Shown: piece by piece, positions 1-11,766 of the stretch
Layout of the letters: the number at the start of each line of letters is the position of its first letter
Position numbering within the stretch: the first letter of the stretch is position 1
Origin: Rutpela maculata
Lineage: Eukaryota > Arthropoda > Insecta > Coleoptera > Cerambycidae
NCBI GenBank assembly: GCA_936432065.2
Contig: OW386290.2
Location: 53,524,843-53,588,842, forward strand
Length of the DNA: 64,000 bases
Reading direction: 5' to 3'
Notes under the pieces: generated by a model
Seen by the model: only the letters and a program-made list of their open reading frames with translations
What the model was told of the DNA's origin: nothing
Databases searched by the model: none
Program-made: the position numbers and the translations under genes

Positions 1-271
1 CCCACAATTTTATTGTGGGGAGGTTAAAATGCACAATTCCAGTATTTTAGTCCTTTGCTAAGAAACTATCAGAGAACAGACCAGAAAAGATCTGTTGTCA
101 AGCAACGATCAACAAAACCGTACGGGAATGTTACTTTCCCGGCCTAGGCTGGGAAAGTGACATTCCCGTACGGTTTTTTATGTATATTTTAGACAGTAAA
201 TAAATATACACGCAGACAAACCAACTCACATTAAAATTGCATTTATTAGTAAGCAGTTAGATTGTAATGAA
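1..271. repeat. Hairpin-bearing non-coding stretch before the tandem array
   Basis: No gene is visible. Positions 1-19 form a small palindrome (CCCACAATTT pairing with its complement). Positions 114-177 form a 64-base near-perfect hairpin: two 32-base arms with about two mismatches, starting AAAACCGTACGGGAATGT and meeting at a GGCCTAGGC centre. Such long foldbacks are typical of miniature inverted-repeat elements, but no target-site duplication is obvious. Confidence 0.7.
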
Positions 272-979
272 GAAATGTTATGCATTAATACAAATTCCTT
301 AATTTATAATAATGTTGATTGTGATTTCAGAAAAAATAGTACGTGTACTTCGGTGTGAAAGCATATTCCCGGACTTCGATGTTTTTTGCATCCTCGTCCG
401 GGAATGTATTGTTTCTACACCTAAATACACAATATACTATTTAGTACGAAAAGACCAAATATTAAAAATATAATCAAATGTTTTATTTTTTCAGATTAAT
501 GGCATAGATTTGGTCCGATGATTAGAGAAGCTTAGTATCACTATATAAGAATAAGAGAGCAACAGTTACTGTGATAACTATAGTGGGGTGTCGCGGACTG
601 CTAAAATTAACGTTTCAGTTCAAGTTGATGCAAAAATTTAATTTTAGGTGTCATCTTACAAGTTAGTACCACATTTTTAGTCCAAGTGTACAACTATTTA
701 CCCCCAGGAGGTATCTGGGGAGGTGGTACATAATAGGTTGGATAAAAATTTTGAATACTTATAAACAATACATATGGGGTACGAAATGAAAGGTATAATT
801 TATCTGAAGTTCAATATGACATTTGTTCTTAAAAAACACAAATTTTGGGGGACTAGGGGGCCTAGAACGGGTTTCAAATTCTGAATATTTTTTATTTGTA
901 GAGTTAAATATTAGAAGGGTATAAGCATAAAATCATAAAAACGTACAAAAGCTTATTTATAATAATAACTGGAACAATA

Positions 980-1396
980 ATGAAACATGAATGCATGCAT
1001 ATGCATTTTATATCTAGGTCGAAAGCCTCCGCAGCAAGAGGCAACGTCATCCATTTAAGAACAAGCTTGCTACCTTTTTCCATCCAGCCATAACTTCTTG
1101 GATATGTGACAGGTGCCATCGGCTCATGAGCTGTAGTCTAAACACTTACTCGATACATGCTTCTTTTCAGATGCTGATCAAGTGCATCACTCGTATTCTC
1201 TCAACATCTCTAGTCTTTGACAGAACAGCCGCATTCGAATGTGGTCAATGTCGCAGTTTTCTGTAATTGATTCTGTTGTGTAAAGACTACAGACGAACTG
1301 CATAGCTACATCTCTCAACTTTGTCGATATACAATATGGGGTGCTTGCGGAAGATGCAAATCCTTTCATGAGGGATGGGACCCTATCCTTTCTCAA
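980..1396 (-). pseudogene. C-terminal remnant of the CXC-tail transposon-associated family (unit 1)
   Basis: Two minus-strand frames joined by a frameshift near 1190 read like the C-terminal third of an arthropod multicopy family. The upstream frame has AMQFVCSLYTTESI and a DHIRMRLFCQ stretch. The downstream frame has SDALDQHLKRSMYRVSV, an in-frame stop, then TTAHEPMAPVT, PRSYGWMEKGSKLVLKWMTL and IKCICMHSC. Family hallmarks, recalled not searched, are a P-T-x-x-A-L-x-Q-H segment, a G-W, a T-x-P-x-A and the first C-x-C pair of the tail. The rest of the tail is lost in AT-rich DNA. Non-functional. The assignment is by motif order only. Confidence 0.6.
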
Positions 1397-1482
1397 AAAG
1401 CAATACCTACTCCCCTTTACTTTAAAAGAAGAAGTGATGTCTGATCATTAACAAAGGGCAACGAACAACTATTGTACTCATT

Positions 1483-1790
1483 TGAAAGAAAGATCCTAAG
1501 AAGAATTTAAGGCGCAGTGTGCGACAACGGGGTATGGCGACGTAGATATACTTTGGGTTGTATGCAAAATACATGGAATTATCCAGCGGGCGAGATATTG
1601 TCACATTTATTAATATTGGACGACTCCGATGGGCAGGATATATCATTATATCATAAGAGAAAAATTCTGCTCTCACAATCAGGTGGGACCAGACGACGCG
1701 ACGGGGAAGACCAAGATTAAGATGGAAGAACTGGATAGATTGGCAAACAGCAGCACTAGATTGTGACGGCTGGCGAAGTTAACTTGGAAA
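1483..1790 (+). pseudogene. Non-LTR reverse transcriptase C-terminal fragment, RTE-like (unit 1)
   Basis: Pieces in changing frames read FERKILRRI, a stop, VCDNGVWRRRY, then INIGRLRWAGYII, GGTRRR and RRGRPRLRWKNW, then DCDGWRS. The order F-E-R-K-I-L-R-R, D-N-G-V-W-R-x-R-Y, R-L-R-W-A-G, G-R-P-x-x-R-W and R-D-G-W is the usual end of many insect endonuclease-reverse transcriptases. The catalytic domain is absent. At least two frameshifts and one stop make this a dead 5'-truncated copy. The exact clade is uncertain. Confidence 0.7.
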
Positions 1791-2550
1791 AGTCAAGCCC
1801 CCCCCTAGGGCTGTACTATTGAATATGATGAAATGTTATGCATTAATACAAATTCCTTAATTTATAATAATGTTGATTGTGATTTCAGAAAAAATAGTAC
1901 GTGTACTTCGGTGTGAAAGCATATTCCCGGATTTCGATGTTTTTTGCATCCTCGTCCGGGAATGTATTGCTTCTACACCTAAATACACAATATACTATTT
2001 AGTACGAAGAGACAAAATATTAAAAATATAATCAAATGTTTTATTTTTTCAGATTAATGGCATAGATTTGGTCCGATGATTAGAGAAGCTTAGTATCACT
2101 ATATAAGAATAAGAGAGCAACAGTTACTGTTATAACTATAGTGGGGTGTCGCGGACTGCTAAAATTAACCTTTCAGTTCAAGTTGATGCAAAAATTTAAT
2201 TTTAGGTGTCATCTTACAGGTTAGGGCCTGTACCACATTTTTAGTCCAAGTGTACAACTATTTACCCCCAGGAGGTATCTGGGGAGGTGGTACATAATAG
2301 GTTGGATAAAAATTTTGAATACTTATAAACAATACATATGGGGTACGAAATGAAAGGTATAATTTATCTGAAGTTCAATATGACATTTGTTCTTAAAAAA
2401 TACAAATTTTGGGGGACTAGGGGGCCTAGAAAGGGTTTCAAATTCTGAATATTTTTTATTTGTAGAGTTAAATATTAGAAGGGTATAAGCATAAAATCAT
2501 AAAAAACGTACAAAAGCTTATTTATAATAATAACTGGAACAATAATGAAA

Positions 2551-2925
2551 CATGAATGCATGCATATGCATTTTATATCTAGGTCAAAAGCCTCCGCAGC
2601 AAGAGGCAACGTCATCCATTTAAGAACAAGCTTGCTACCTTTTTCCATCCAGCCATAACTTCTTGGATCTGTGACAGGTGCCATCGGCTCATGAGCTGTA
2701 GTCTAAACACTTACTTGATACATGCTTCTTTTCAGATGCTGATTGATCAAGTGCATCACTCGTATTCTCTCAACATCTCTAGTCTTTGACAGAACAGCCG
2801 CATTCGAATGTGGTCAGTGTCGCAGTTTTCTGTAATTGATTCTGTTGTGTAAAGACTACAGACGAACTGCATAGCTACATCTCTCAACTTTGTCGATATA
2901 CAATATGCGGAAGTTGCAAATCCTT
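2551..2925 (-). pseudogene. C-terminal remnant of the CXC-tail family (unit 2)
   Basis: Paralogue of the remnant at 980-1396, created by the tandem duplication. It reads TTAHEPMAPVTDPRSYGWME then KLVLKWMTLPLAAEAFD and IKCICMHSC. It has D where unit 1 has Y before PRSYGW, which fits the family pattern D-P-x-x-Y-G-W better. Extra bases (GATT near 2741) and a deletion near 2925 further break the frame. Confidence 0.6.
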
Positions 2926-3012
2926 TCATTTCTACTCCCCTTGACTTTAAAAGAAGAAGTGCTGTCTGATCCTAGACATTAACAAAGGGCAACGAACAAC
3001 TATTGTACTCAT

Positions 3013-3305
3013 TTGAAAGAAAGATCCTAAGAAGAATTTAAGGCGCAGTGTGCGACAACGGGGTATGGCGATGTATGCAAAATACATGGAATTATCCAGC
3101 GGGCGAGATATTGTCACATTTATTAAAATTGGATGACTCCGATGGGCAGGACATATCATTATATCAAAAGAGAAAAATCCTGCTCTCACAATCAGGTGGG
3201 ACCAGACGACGCGACGCGACGGGGAAGACCAAGATTAAGATGGAAGAACTAGATAGATTGGCAAACAGCAGCACTAGATTGTGACGGCTGGCGAAGTAAA
3301 CTTGG
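3013..3305 (+). pseudogene. Non-LTR reverse transcriptase C-terminal fragment (unit 2)
   Basis: Duplicate of the fragment at 1483-1790: VCDNGVWRC, LLKLDDSDGQDISLYQKRK, GGTRRRD, and in other frames the R-L-R-W-A-G and G-R-P-R-L-R-W motifs. It lacks the roughly 20-base piece encoding the RRYTLG region of unit 1. Confidence 0.65.
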
Positions 3306-3350
3306 AAAAGTCAACCCCCCCCCATTGCTGTAGTACTATTGAATATGATG

Positions 3351-5414
3351 GTACTGTCTGATCCAGTAAGTGCGTGAAAGAGAGCCATGGCTTTACATGT
3401 TGTCTCGCCTAAGCTTATTGCCATAATACTGAGGTGACCACTCACACATTAAATAGTTTCTCTCATTTTCAACATCTTAATAACTAAATATTCAAATTTC
3501 AAACTGACAACTGAAAATTAATTCTAGAAATTGTCACTGTCAAACGTCAAAGTAGTGCAAAAAGTAATTTACCTAAGTAATTACGTAGTTACTTTTGCAC
3601 TAATGCAAAAAGCAAAACTTTTGGCACTGTAAACAGTGTGTAGTTTTTGCACGATCCTTGAAAAATACATTTTAGTTGTAAAAATAATTTTCGACACAAA
3701 CATTGCGTGGAAAATCAACATTTAAAGGGTGGGTTTACCTTATTGGTCAAACCTTATTTGATATATCATCCTTGAAATTGATTTATTTAGGTAGCTTTTA
3801 AAATAATAAAAATAATAATAATTCTACTTTTATTGATAATTTAAAAAACATGTGTAATATATGGTGCTTGTACGCATAAAAAAAATGTAAGATAAGAACG
3901 TAACATTGGGATACGTTGCAACATCTTCTAAACTTGCACCAGCATCTGTTACGTTTTGCCTAAAATGTTCTAGGGGTGGTGGTGATGTATATCTTTAGTG
4001 TCTTAATAATTTTGAAATGATCACATGTAATGGGGAGTAGTCTTATGTTGGTTCACATATTCGGTGTAGTCTTGGAGGTGTTTTTTCGCGAAAGTTATTT
4101 TATAAATGTGAGTATGTCTTCAGAAAGGTATGGTCCTAAGAATTACATTTTTCCTAGCTTCATATATACGTATTCATTATAAGTTTCTATAGTTTTTAAT
4201 TAATACGGTAGTGGTATAATTACTATAAATTAAATGTCATGATATTTATATAGCAAATTATTCAATTGTTTCTATGGCAGGACATTCGGCAACTTTTAAA
4301 ATGGCCTAATTGTTTCAAGCAGAGCATTAGCTACGGGTGATTAAATATATTAGGACATCCCTTTTAGTAAGTAGGTCAAACAAATTTCTCAATAAAATAA
4401 TTTTTGTTTAATGGTTTAAATAAATAACTTGCACTTTAAAGGTAAAAAGAATACACCAATAATATTGTTACGTAAAGACGCAATAAAACAAATGTACGGT
4501 ATGATATTTTCCTTCATTAGTAAACAAAGTTAGAGGGACACATCATGCGCGCATAAATACATTTCTCGAAATTTTAGGAAAAACTATTATTTACTTTGTT
4601 TCTATATTATTTACAATTTGTCCGCAACATATATTTTCTATAATTATCATATTACGCTTGAAAGTTTGAGTACACTGACAATGGCCTATTTTACTATTTT
4701 TAAAACACTACTTGTTTGTTTAAAAATAATATTTACAAAACGCTTCTCCAAGAATTGAACGTGTTCCTGTAATATATCTTTCTAAAATGCTGAATTCTTT
4801 TTGTCCAAGATTTTGTCAGAGATTAATATAATTTGTTTCGTTTGAGATCCGAAAACGTTCCACATAGATTTTTTTATTAAGAATTTCCGGTCATTTTTTC
4901 CAAATTTTTTCTTTTCATTAGCTTGTAACTATTTATATGGTTAACTTATATACGCAAGGTCAAACTGATATATTATTCTTTTGCAGGATTCTATAAATAC
5001 TCAAGAAATGAATGGAATTGAAAGTTATGAGACAAATACGCATTGTATTTTATCGAGAGGCAATAAATAAAAGCGATTTTTATTGTGGATAATGCGTTGG
5101 TATTGATACATATCTAAGTTTTCATTAATACTGTTTGAAACAGATATACATGAGCAGGGATATAAATAGCTAAACTATTAATAACATGAAAATTAGTGTC
5201 TGGAGTATTTTGCTCCTTACCTAACGCTATGATGATTGAGTGAGGACGCTATTTAGTTGTTGAAATATATTTTTCTTGAGAATATTAAATGTATATTCAT
5301 TTTATAAAACTTCATCATAATCATATTAATAATAGATTATTAATATTCATAAATAATTTTGAACATGTCCGAATTTTCATTATTCTTTGAAATGAAATTT
5401 ACAAGTGTGTATAG
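3351..5414. other. Non-coding AT-rich stretch with one palindrome
   Basis: No supportable gene on either strand. Positions 3554-3601 form a palindrome whose arms begin AGTGCAAAAAGTAA and end TTACTTTTGCACT. A further TTTTTGCACGATC at about 3650 recurs at 58648, at the edge of a miniature element. Confidence 0.5.
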
Positions 5415-6095
5415 TTAGTGGAGTGCCGTTAGGCGTGAAAACTAAAAAAAACTTGGAACCCAGTTCCTATGAATCAACTTTAATGGAACTTTTGCATTGT
5501 GTTGCTAAAACCTAATACTAAAATGTTTATGGATTAGAAATTGACGGTTTTTTTTTATTTAAAAGTTTATCGAGATCTTCTGCAAAGTCTTTGAAAAAAT
5601 ACTCAGTTCACATAAGTTTTAATAGTTTTTGATCTGTATACAAAAAAAATCGTACCTGAATAGTATTATAGGTTGGTGATAACAAATTTAAGGTAACAAA
5701 TTACAAATTCAAAATGTGGGACCCAAAATGGCGGCCAAAAAAACATTAAAGTAAGACATAATACAAAAAACTTTAGAATTTCTGTAGAAATAAACTTATT
5801 GTTAAATCACCTAATTCATAATAATTTTAACAAAATATACTATTTATCTTCGATATCTTCGTTTTCAATTTCGCTTATTTCTATAATAGGAGGAGGGTTC
5901 GAGCAACTATCACCATTACATTCGGAACAAGCTGCAGTGCAAGGTAATCCATGTTTTTTTACATCCACAAGCATCTCCACATCCTGTCTTACAATTTTAA
6001 GTATATTTTCAGGGGCTGGTGGCTTATTCATTGTTATCGGTCTCAACATCCCACGATAATGTTTCCATCCCTATTCTATTGGCGAAATGTCATTT
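5415..6095 (-). repeat. Left arm of a roughly 680 bp inverted repeat
   Basis: This arm is a diverged reverse complement of about 7430-8103. The outer edges match as TTAGTGGAGTGCCGTTAG on the left and its complement ending at 8103. The arm contains the end of the CXC-tail coding region and its 3' flank, including TGTGGGACCCAAAATGGCGG. No clear target-site duplication lies outside the arms. Confidence 0.85.
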
Positions 6096-6848
6096 CACAC
6101 TCGGATGGAATCTTCTCCAAACGTTTGATTGGTTTTCTAGGCTCAATACTATCACCAGGAGTAACAATTTGAATAGAACCCAAATTATGGAAGATCCATT
6201 TTCCATCAAGTGTGTTAACATTAAAATCTGCATTATCATGTATAGTCTGAACAAAAGTCCCTATTTTTATTTCAATTGGACTTCCAAAAGCTGCTGAGGC
6301 TTCATACAATTTTGCTGCTTTGTATAAACCACAGAAACCTAAGGCGTTACATATATCTATAATTTTTTTAGAGCCAAATTTTCGATGAAGTGTAACTGAT
6401 AATGCAACACGTAAAGGTGATATGAATTATCATGGTCGTACTGCTGAAATAATGGCATGAGCAATTGAAGTGCACTTTGTCTCATAAAAAATTATATTTT
6501 CTGGTTTACTATTTATAATTATTTCAGATAGAATAAAACTTAATGACTTCGGGATGGATGTATGAATGCTTTCAAATATTTATCGTTATAATAAACTTCC
6601 TTTCGAATATGTCTTCGAAGAATGTCACCAGCAGCTTTTAAGATTCGATATTCTTCTTCATTATCATTCTCTAATCTTTCTCTGTACCAAGTTTTGGATA
6701 ATATTTTATGGTGTTTTTTCCGGAAGCATAGTATTGTATTTGACCAAAATTTACTGAACAATACAATATTATCCTTATAGTGTGACAATAATCGCGACTT
6801 AATCGTTTTATCATCGGGAAGGTATGGTGTTGTTAAGATTGTTTTCAA
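5840..6848 (-). pseudogene. CXC-tail family gene, N-terminal part plus tail (left copy)
   Basis: Read on the minus strand from about 6848, the frame gives YRERLENDNEEEYRILKAAG and ILRRHIRKEVYY. Then come TKCTSIAHAIISAVRP, two adjacent stops (about 6427-6432), LHRKFGSKKIIDICNALGF, LYEASAAFGSP, IHDNADFNVNTLDGKWIFHN and IKRLEKIPSE. It then runs into the tail: RPITMNKPPAPENILKIV and HGLPCTAACSECNGDSCSNP, ending IEDK-stop at 5840. The order matches the N-terminal half of an insect family with a Tesmin-like CXC end. The middle (DVLVLL and GCDTTSA) is missing, and frameshifts break the CXC. This is a deleted pseudogene, and its own middle may lie in the right copy. Confidence 0.75.
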
Positions 6849-6849
6849 T

Positions 6850-7693
6850 ATTGTTGTAGTTTCGGAGGATATAGATGTCCTGGTATTATTAACAGCACTA
6901 ACCCCAAATAATCGAGAAATTTATTTTCGAAAACCAGCAAAGGGTAAAGTTCTACAAAAAGTTTTTTCTTCCAAGAGCTTAGAAAAAACATCACCTCTGT
7001 GTAAAAAGTATATTTTGTTTTTACATGCTTTTACAGGATGTGACACTACGTCAGCTTTTTATAATATAGGTAAAAATAAGTGTGTAGAAATTTTTGAAAA
7101 AAATAAAGATCTTCAAGACGCTGCTGAATGCCAATGAAGAAGATTTGAATAATATTTGTAAAGCTGGCATTATACGACGCGCCCAAAAAAATAAAAGATA
7201 CTTAATATATGTATATAGATACTACTTAAATACTTTAAGATACATCATCATCAAAGCTACAGCTACAAATAACTGTGTACGACTGGCATCATTAGTGCCT
7301 AGGCCTGATGCAGTCTCTGAGCAATTGAAAAGAGTGTACTTACAAGTACAATTATGGTTGTGAAATGACATTCCGTCAATAATAATTTTACTTACAACCA
7401 TAATTGTACTTACAAGTACAATTATGGTTGGGAACTGACATTTCGCCAATAGAATGAGGATGGAAACATTATCATGGGATATTGAGATCAATAACAATGA
7501 ATAAGCCACTGAAAATCTACTAAAAATTATTTTTTGTACATGTAAGACAGGATGCGGAGTTGCTTGTGGATGTAGAAAGCATAGATTACCTTGCACTGCA
7601 GCTTGCTTCAAATGCAATGGTGATAGTTGCTCGAACCCTTCTCCTATTATAGAAATAAGCGAAGTTGAAAATGAAGATATCGAAGATAAATAG
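6850..7693 (+). pseudogene. CXC-tail family gene, middle part plus tail (right copy)
   Basis: An uninterrupted frame at 6853-7137 reads VVVSEDIDVLVLLTALTP, EIYFRKPAKGKVLQKVFSS and YILFLHAFTGCDTTSAFYNI. After a one-base shift, 7094-7363 gives LNTLRYIIIKATATNN, VRLASLVPRPDAVSEQLKRV and YLQVQLWL-stop. A third piece at 7541-7693 gives CKTGCGVACGCRKHRLPCTA then ACFKCNGDSCSNPSP, ending IEDK-stop. S-E-D-I-D-V-L-V-L-L resembles a PIN-like acidic segment, and the tail has nine Cys in CXC spacing. Between the pieces (7340-7450) a short segment is duplicated and inverted. This copy starts where the left copy starts, head to head. Confidence 0.8.
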
Positions 7694-8103
7694 TATATTT
7701 TATTAAAATTATTATGAATTATGTGATTTAACAGTAAGTTTATTTCTACAGAAATTCCAACGCTTTTTGTATCAATTATGTCTTATTTTAAAGTTTCTTG
7801 GCCGCCATTTTGGGTCCCACATTTTGAATTTGTAATTTTTTACCCTAAATTTGTAATCACAAACCTACAATACTATTCAGGTACAATTTTTTTGTCTACA
7901 GAACAAAAACTATTAAAACTTATGTGAACTGAGTATTTTTTCAAAGAATTTGTCTCGATAAACATTTAAATAAAAAAAAAACGTCAATTTCTAATCCATA
8001 AACATTTTAGTATTAGGTTTTGGCAACACAATGCAATACGTTCCATTAAAGTTGATTCATAGGAACCGGGTTCCTAGGTATAAATCTAACGGCACTCCAC
8101 TAA
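7430..8103 (+). repeat. Right arm of the roughly 680 bp inverted repeat
   Basis: Complement of 5415-6095. It covers the PPAP/CXC coding end, the stop at 7691 and about 410 bases of 3' flank, ending CTAACGGCACTCCACTAA. Point differences and small indels throughout mean the arms are old or have not been homogenised. Confidence 0.85.
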
Positions 8104-8814
8104 GTTGTCTAAAAATTTTTGATGCTAATAAAAAAGGCCATAAAAACCGTCCATAAAAATATCAAAGTCGGCGCTATTACATGGTGACAAGAGTACTACA
8201 GAGCCATACTTCAAGTTTTTGCGTATTAAAATGAACAAAATAATATTACAGATTTAAAAATCGTGTTTTCGGTAGAAACTTAATGACATTTCTGGTAAAT
8301 TAAAAAATATTAGTTTTGCTTCAAGATAGGAATATCTTATGCATTGGTGGACGTCCTTTGCGACATTGACAGATAAATTCAAAGCACGGCTCTGTTTATC
8401 TGTTACCCTGGTAATAACGTCGACAATAAATTCCGCGCAGTTCTAGCTATTCGCATAACTATATCACAAGAGGTAGAAATCTTAATTAAAAGAGGCGTGT
8501 TTACGTTTATTTCTGATCTTAATCATGCCAGAACATACTTTACATAAGAATAATGATGATTTACCTATTAAGTAATACAATATATTTATTATTTAATATA
8601 GTGTAGAAAAATAAAACATGCCCCGGTCTCCCCTTATATTAGCTCAGTCGGCAGCTTTGAGTTTTTTATGTGCAGTATAAAAATGAAGTGAAGTATACAT
8701 CCAACAACTGTGCGAAAACGAATATGAGCTGCATTAGTAATCTAGTTGAGGCTAGAGTTATTGCTAAAGCCAAATAAGTATGGTGAATAAAACAAATTGC
8801 ACTTTCAGCTGAGT
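8104..8814. other. No recognisable feature
   Basis: AT-rich non-coding DNA between the inverted-repeat element and the Tc1 remnant. I see no ORF, tRNA or clear repeat. Confidence 0.5.
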
Positions 8815-9300
8815 TGAGTCGAACTGGTCACGAGTAAGAGAATCAGAGCTGCGCTATCGTCCAGCAGCACAGACATTCTTACTAAAAGCAGAGCACAAAG
8901 AAGCTCAATTTGGGTACGCTCTTGAATTCATAGTAATAGCTGCTCATTTTTGGAATGAAGTGGTTTTTACTGTCGAAAAACTGTCCAGTCTACACATGTG
9001 GTGTGGGCCTGAATATGGGCATGTGGTGTATTGAAGAATGACTTAATAGTGAAATGTATATTAGGATTTTAGATATTATGCTCCACTTTCACAATTACTT
9101 TGTGATAATAAATTCATATTTCAATAAGATAATTGTTCGGTTCATACAGCCCATATCGTAACTAATTGGTTTCGAGTAAACAACATTAATATTCTTTACC
9201 AGCCCAGCCACAGTCCAGAACTGAACCTAATGGAAAATGTATGGGAGATTACCCGTAAAAAATATCCAAAAACGAAATATCATATCACGAAATACGTAAG
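8815..9300 (+). pseudogene. Tc1-like transposase remnant
   Basis: Plus-strand pieces read like the end of a Tc1/mariner DDE transposase: EHKEAQFGYALEFIVIAAHF then WNEVVFTVEKLSSLHMWCGP. After a gap, from 9111, come KFIFQ-stop-DNCSVHTAHIVTNWF and LYQPSHSPELNLMENVWEI. In the family, the first catalytic D lies in F-T-D-E-K, the second in F-Q-Q-D-N and the third acidic residue in N-x-x-E-N-x-W. Here the first is V, and a stop replaces the Q before D-N, so the enzyme is dead. TIRs were not found. Confidence 0.8.
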
Positions 9301-11766
9301 ATTTATTAAAAATAATAGATAATGCATTGAAAATATTTGATGATTATTTAGTTAATAAAAATATTAACAATAATAATTATATTAATTCTATGAAAAACAG
9401 ATTAATAGTAGTTAGTAGAATATCCAACTATTAAGGACATGATTTTCTAGAGTGAGAGATAAATATGCGTTTATTTTCGGTTTATTATAAATATTTAAAA
9501 AATCATAAATGGCATAATCTTCAAAATAGTTTCAGGTGCTTGATATTGCTCTAAGGAATACAGTTTTTATCATAAATTTCGTATATAATTAAATGCCATA
9601 CACTAATAATGAAATTAGGAACTATTTTCATTGACAAACTACATATTGACATATTCAAGTACAACAGAAATTTACAATAAAAAGTATACGTAGTTGTATT
9701 CGTTAGAACAATAAAAGTATCTAAAACAGTTTTAAAGATTATACTATGTTTAGTTTTTTAAATATTTATAATAAATCGAAAATAAACTCGTATTTCCCCC
9801 CCCCCCCCACTCTGCAAAATCGTATCCTTAGTATTAATTTTAATTAATAATGTGTTATATTTGTCACGAATTAATTAATCTGTTTATCACCACCACAACC
9901 GTTTTCAAATAAAAAATAAAATTATTCTCATATCTATCTGTTTTATTTCGACTCCTAACTGGATATTCAAATAGAGATAGATTTACACTAGAATAAATGA
10001 GTTGTCTTATTTATTATCCACGACTGTACATATTATGTATTAGCAAAAAATCGTTTAAATGAAAAATCCCTTGAGCAAGATGATATATATACATTTCAAT
10101 GTAATAATATGCAAAATAGTATATAAAGTAATGGCTTAAATTGTATTCACTTTGAAGTTTTACGTTTTCTGTAACGTACTATAAAATAGCAAAAAAACTT
10201 AGCAAATAATATGAAGAGATCTTAATGTAAAACTTAACGTATACTATTGAGTTAGCAACATCATAATTAATAAAATACCAAATTAGGTGTACCTTTATAT
10301 AGTTAACACTCGTTATGCTGCAACTTCTTATAAATGGTATTAATGGTAAGATTGGAAAAGAAAGATAATGCCTTTTGCTTTCAATACACTATAAAGAAAT
10401 CTTGTACGTGTTTTCAGGAACAGAAGGAGTAGGTGTTAAATTTTTAAATTTTTAAGATGAAGAACGCTCTACACAACCGTTTATAACTAGCTTTCCATTA
10501 CGCTTTACTCGAAAATCGTTGCACTTCAAATAAGGAATTGAGAACCCTTCTTGTGCAGAATGTTGTCCCCTTTCATTTGGTATGAACCATTTTTAGGAAT
10601 TTTTCAAATTTTTAAAAATATTAGTAATTTTTTTTTAAACATTTTTACTCTATACTAAACATAGCGAAAATTCATATGGTTCGCAATTAACGTAAGCTTA
10701 AAACTTGAGATGTGCTATACGAAATAATATTTGTAATCATCACAGAGAAGCATTTCGGCACAAACATTTGAACCAACACCAACTACCAACTGCAACTTTT
10801 ACCCGTAAAATATTCAATAACATTTAGTAGGGTATTTTTTTCATGTCTTCTCTCTCTTTCTCTCGAAAGAACCTGTTCTCTCATATATGTGAACCATGCC
10901 AAAGTGTATTATTTGCTCGTTTAATACCACGTTTTTCCATATCTAAATATACATATTTACAACTCGCTCCGGGAAGCATTGTTATATTATTTATCTTTAT
11001 ATCATATGGAAAACTTGTTAATGTTTTTTTTAACTGAATAATATTTATACTGAATAAATGACGTAAGATAATCTGCCTCTTTCATGTCTCACAATCTTGA
11101 CATGGTTATCATAATTCCTTGTATTACTTATATAAAATAAATTTTTAAATTTCAATTTGAAATGAAGTGAACTAATTTTTTGTTACGAGTGTTACGAATA
11201 TAAGAAATATTAAAAAGAAATAGAACCGTCTTCGCTTATGAAATAAATTTTTACCGTCTCCCAGTTACTTGAACTGTATCACCTAATACCGATACTGAAG
11301 TCAGTTAAGAATATGTTGGAATTTGGTATATATTTCTTAATTTTAAGCGACCTTTTTCCAAGGCGTCTCTATTTTTTTTTTTTTTTTTCAAAAATTGTAT
11401 TTCACCCTCTTTTAGTGGCCTATTTATTTAATTTCTGCGCAGTAAAAGAAAGTATCCGTCATTTTGAATTTTTCAGCTTTAACGTCAAGCTCGTCATCAA
11501 AGAATCATGAGATCATCATCTATAAAATTTCAAGTAAATCTGCAAAAATACTGCATTATTTGCCATTTTGAATTCTCAGCTTTTGGCATTAAATTCGTTA
11601 TCAGCTACTTCTAAAATACCTTCCTACCAATTTTAATGCAATTCCGACGGAATTTGAGTTTTCGACCAAAAAAGAAATATTGTTTTCAACTGTTGCTTAC
11701 AGTAGACGCAGCTTATTAAAATTATTGTGGAACCACCACCGTTTTAAATTTTGTGAATTTGGTTAA
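9301..11766. other. Non-coding AT-rich stretch
   Basis: No supportable gene. A poly-C run of about 14 bases lies near 9797. Short frames near 10843 and 11313 show no domain, codon bias or similarity that I recognise. Confidence 0.5.

Larger units (their letters stand above)
272..1829 (+). repeat. Tandem duplication, unit 1 (1.56 kb)
   Basis: This unit is repeated almost base for base from 1830. Both start at GAAATGTTATGCATTAATAC and end near ACTATTGAATATGATG. It holds a small hairpin (about 353-420, arms around ATTCCCGGAC), a minus-strand remnant of the CXC-tail family and a plus-strand reverse-transcriptase tail. A tract of about 20 bases near 1535 and about 45 bases near 1370 are present here but absent from unit 2, so the copies have diverged by small deletions. 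Confidence 0.9.
1830..3350 (+). repeat. Tandem duplication, unit 2
   Basis: Second copy of the unit at 272-1829, period 1558 bases. It keeps the hairpin (about 1911-1978), the minus-strand CXC-family remnant and the reverse-transcriptase tail. Both pseudogenes were therefore already fragmentary when the segment duplicated. Confidence 0.9.

Noticed and set aside
1422..1676. 84-codon minus-strand frame
   Set aside because: It is the antisense of the reverse-transcriptase tail, whose motifs read on the plus strand.
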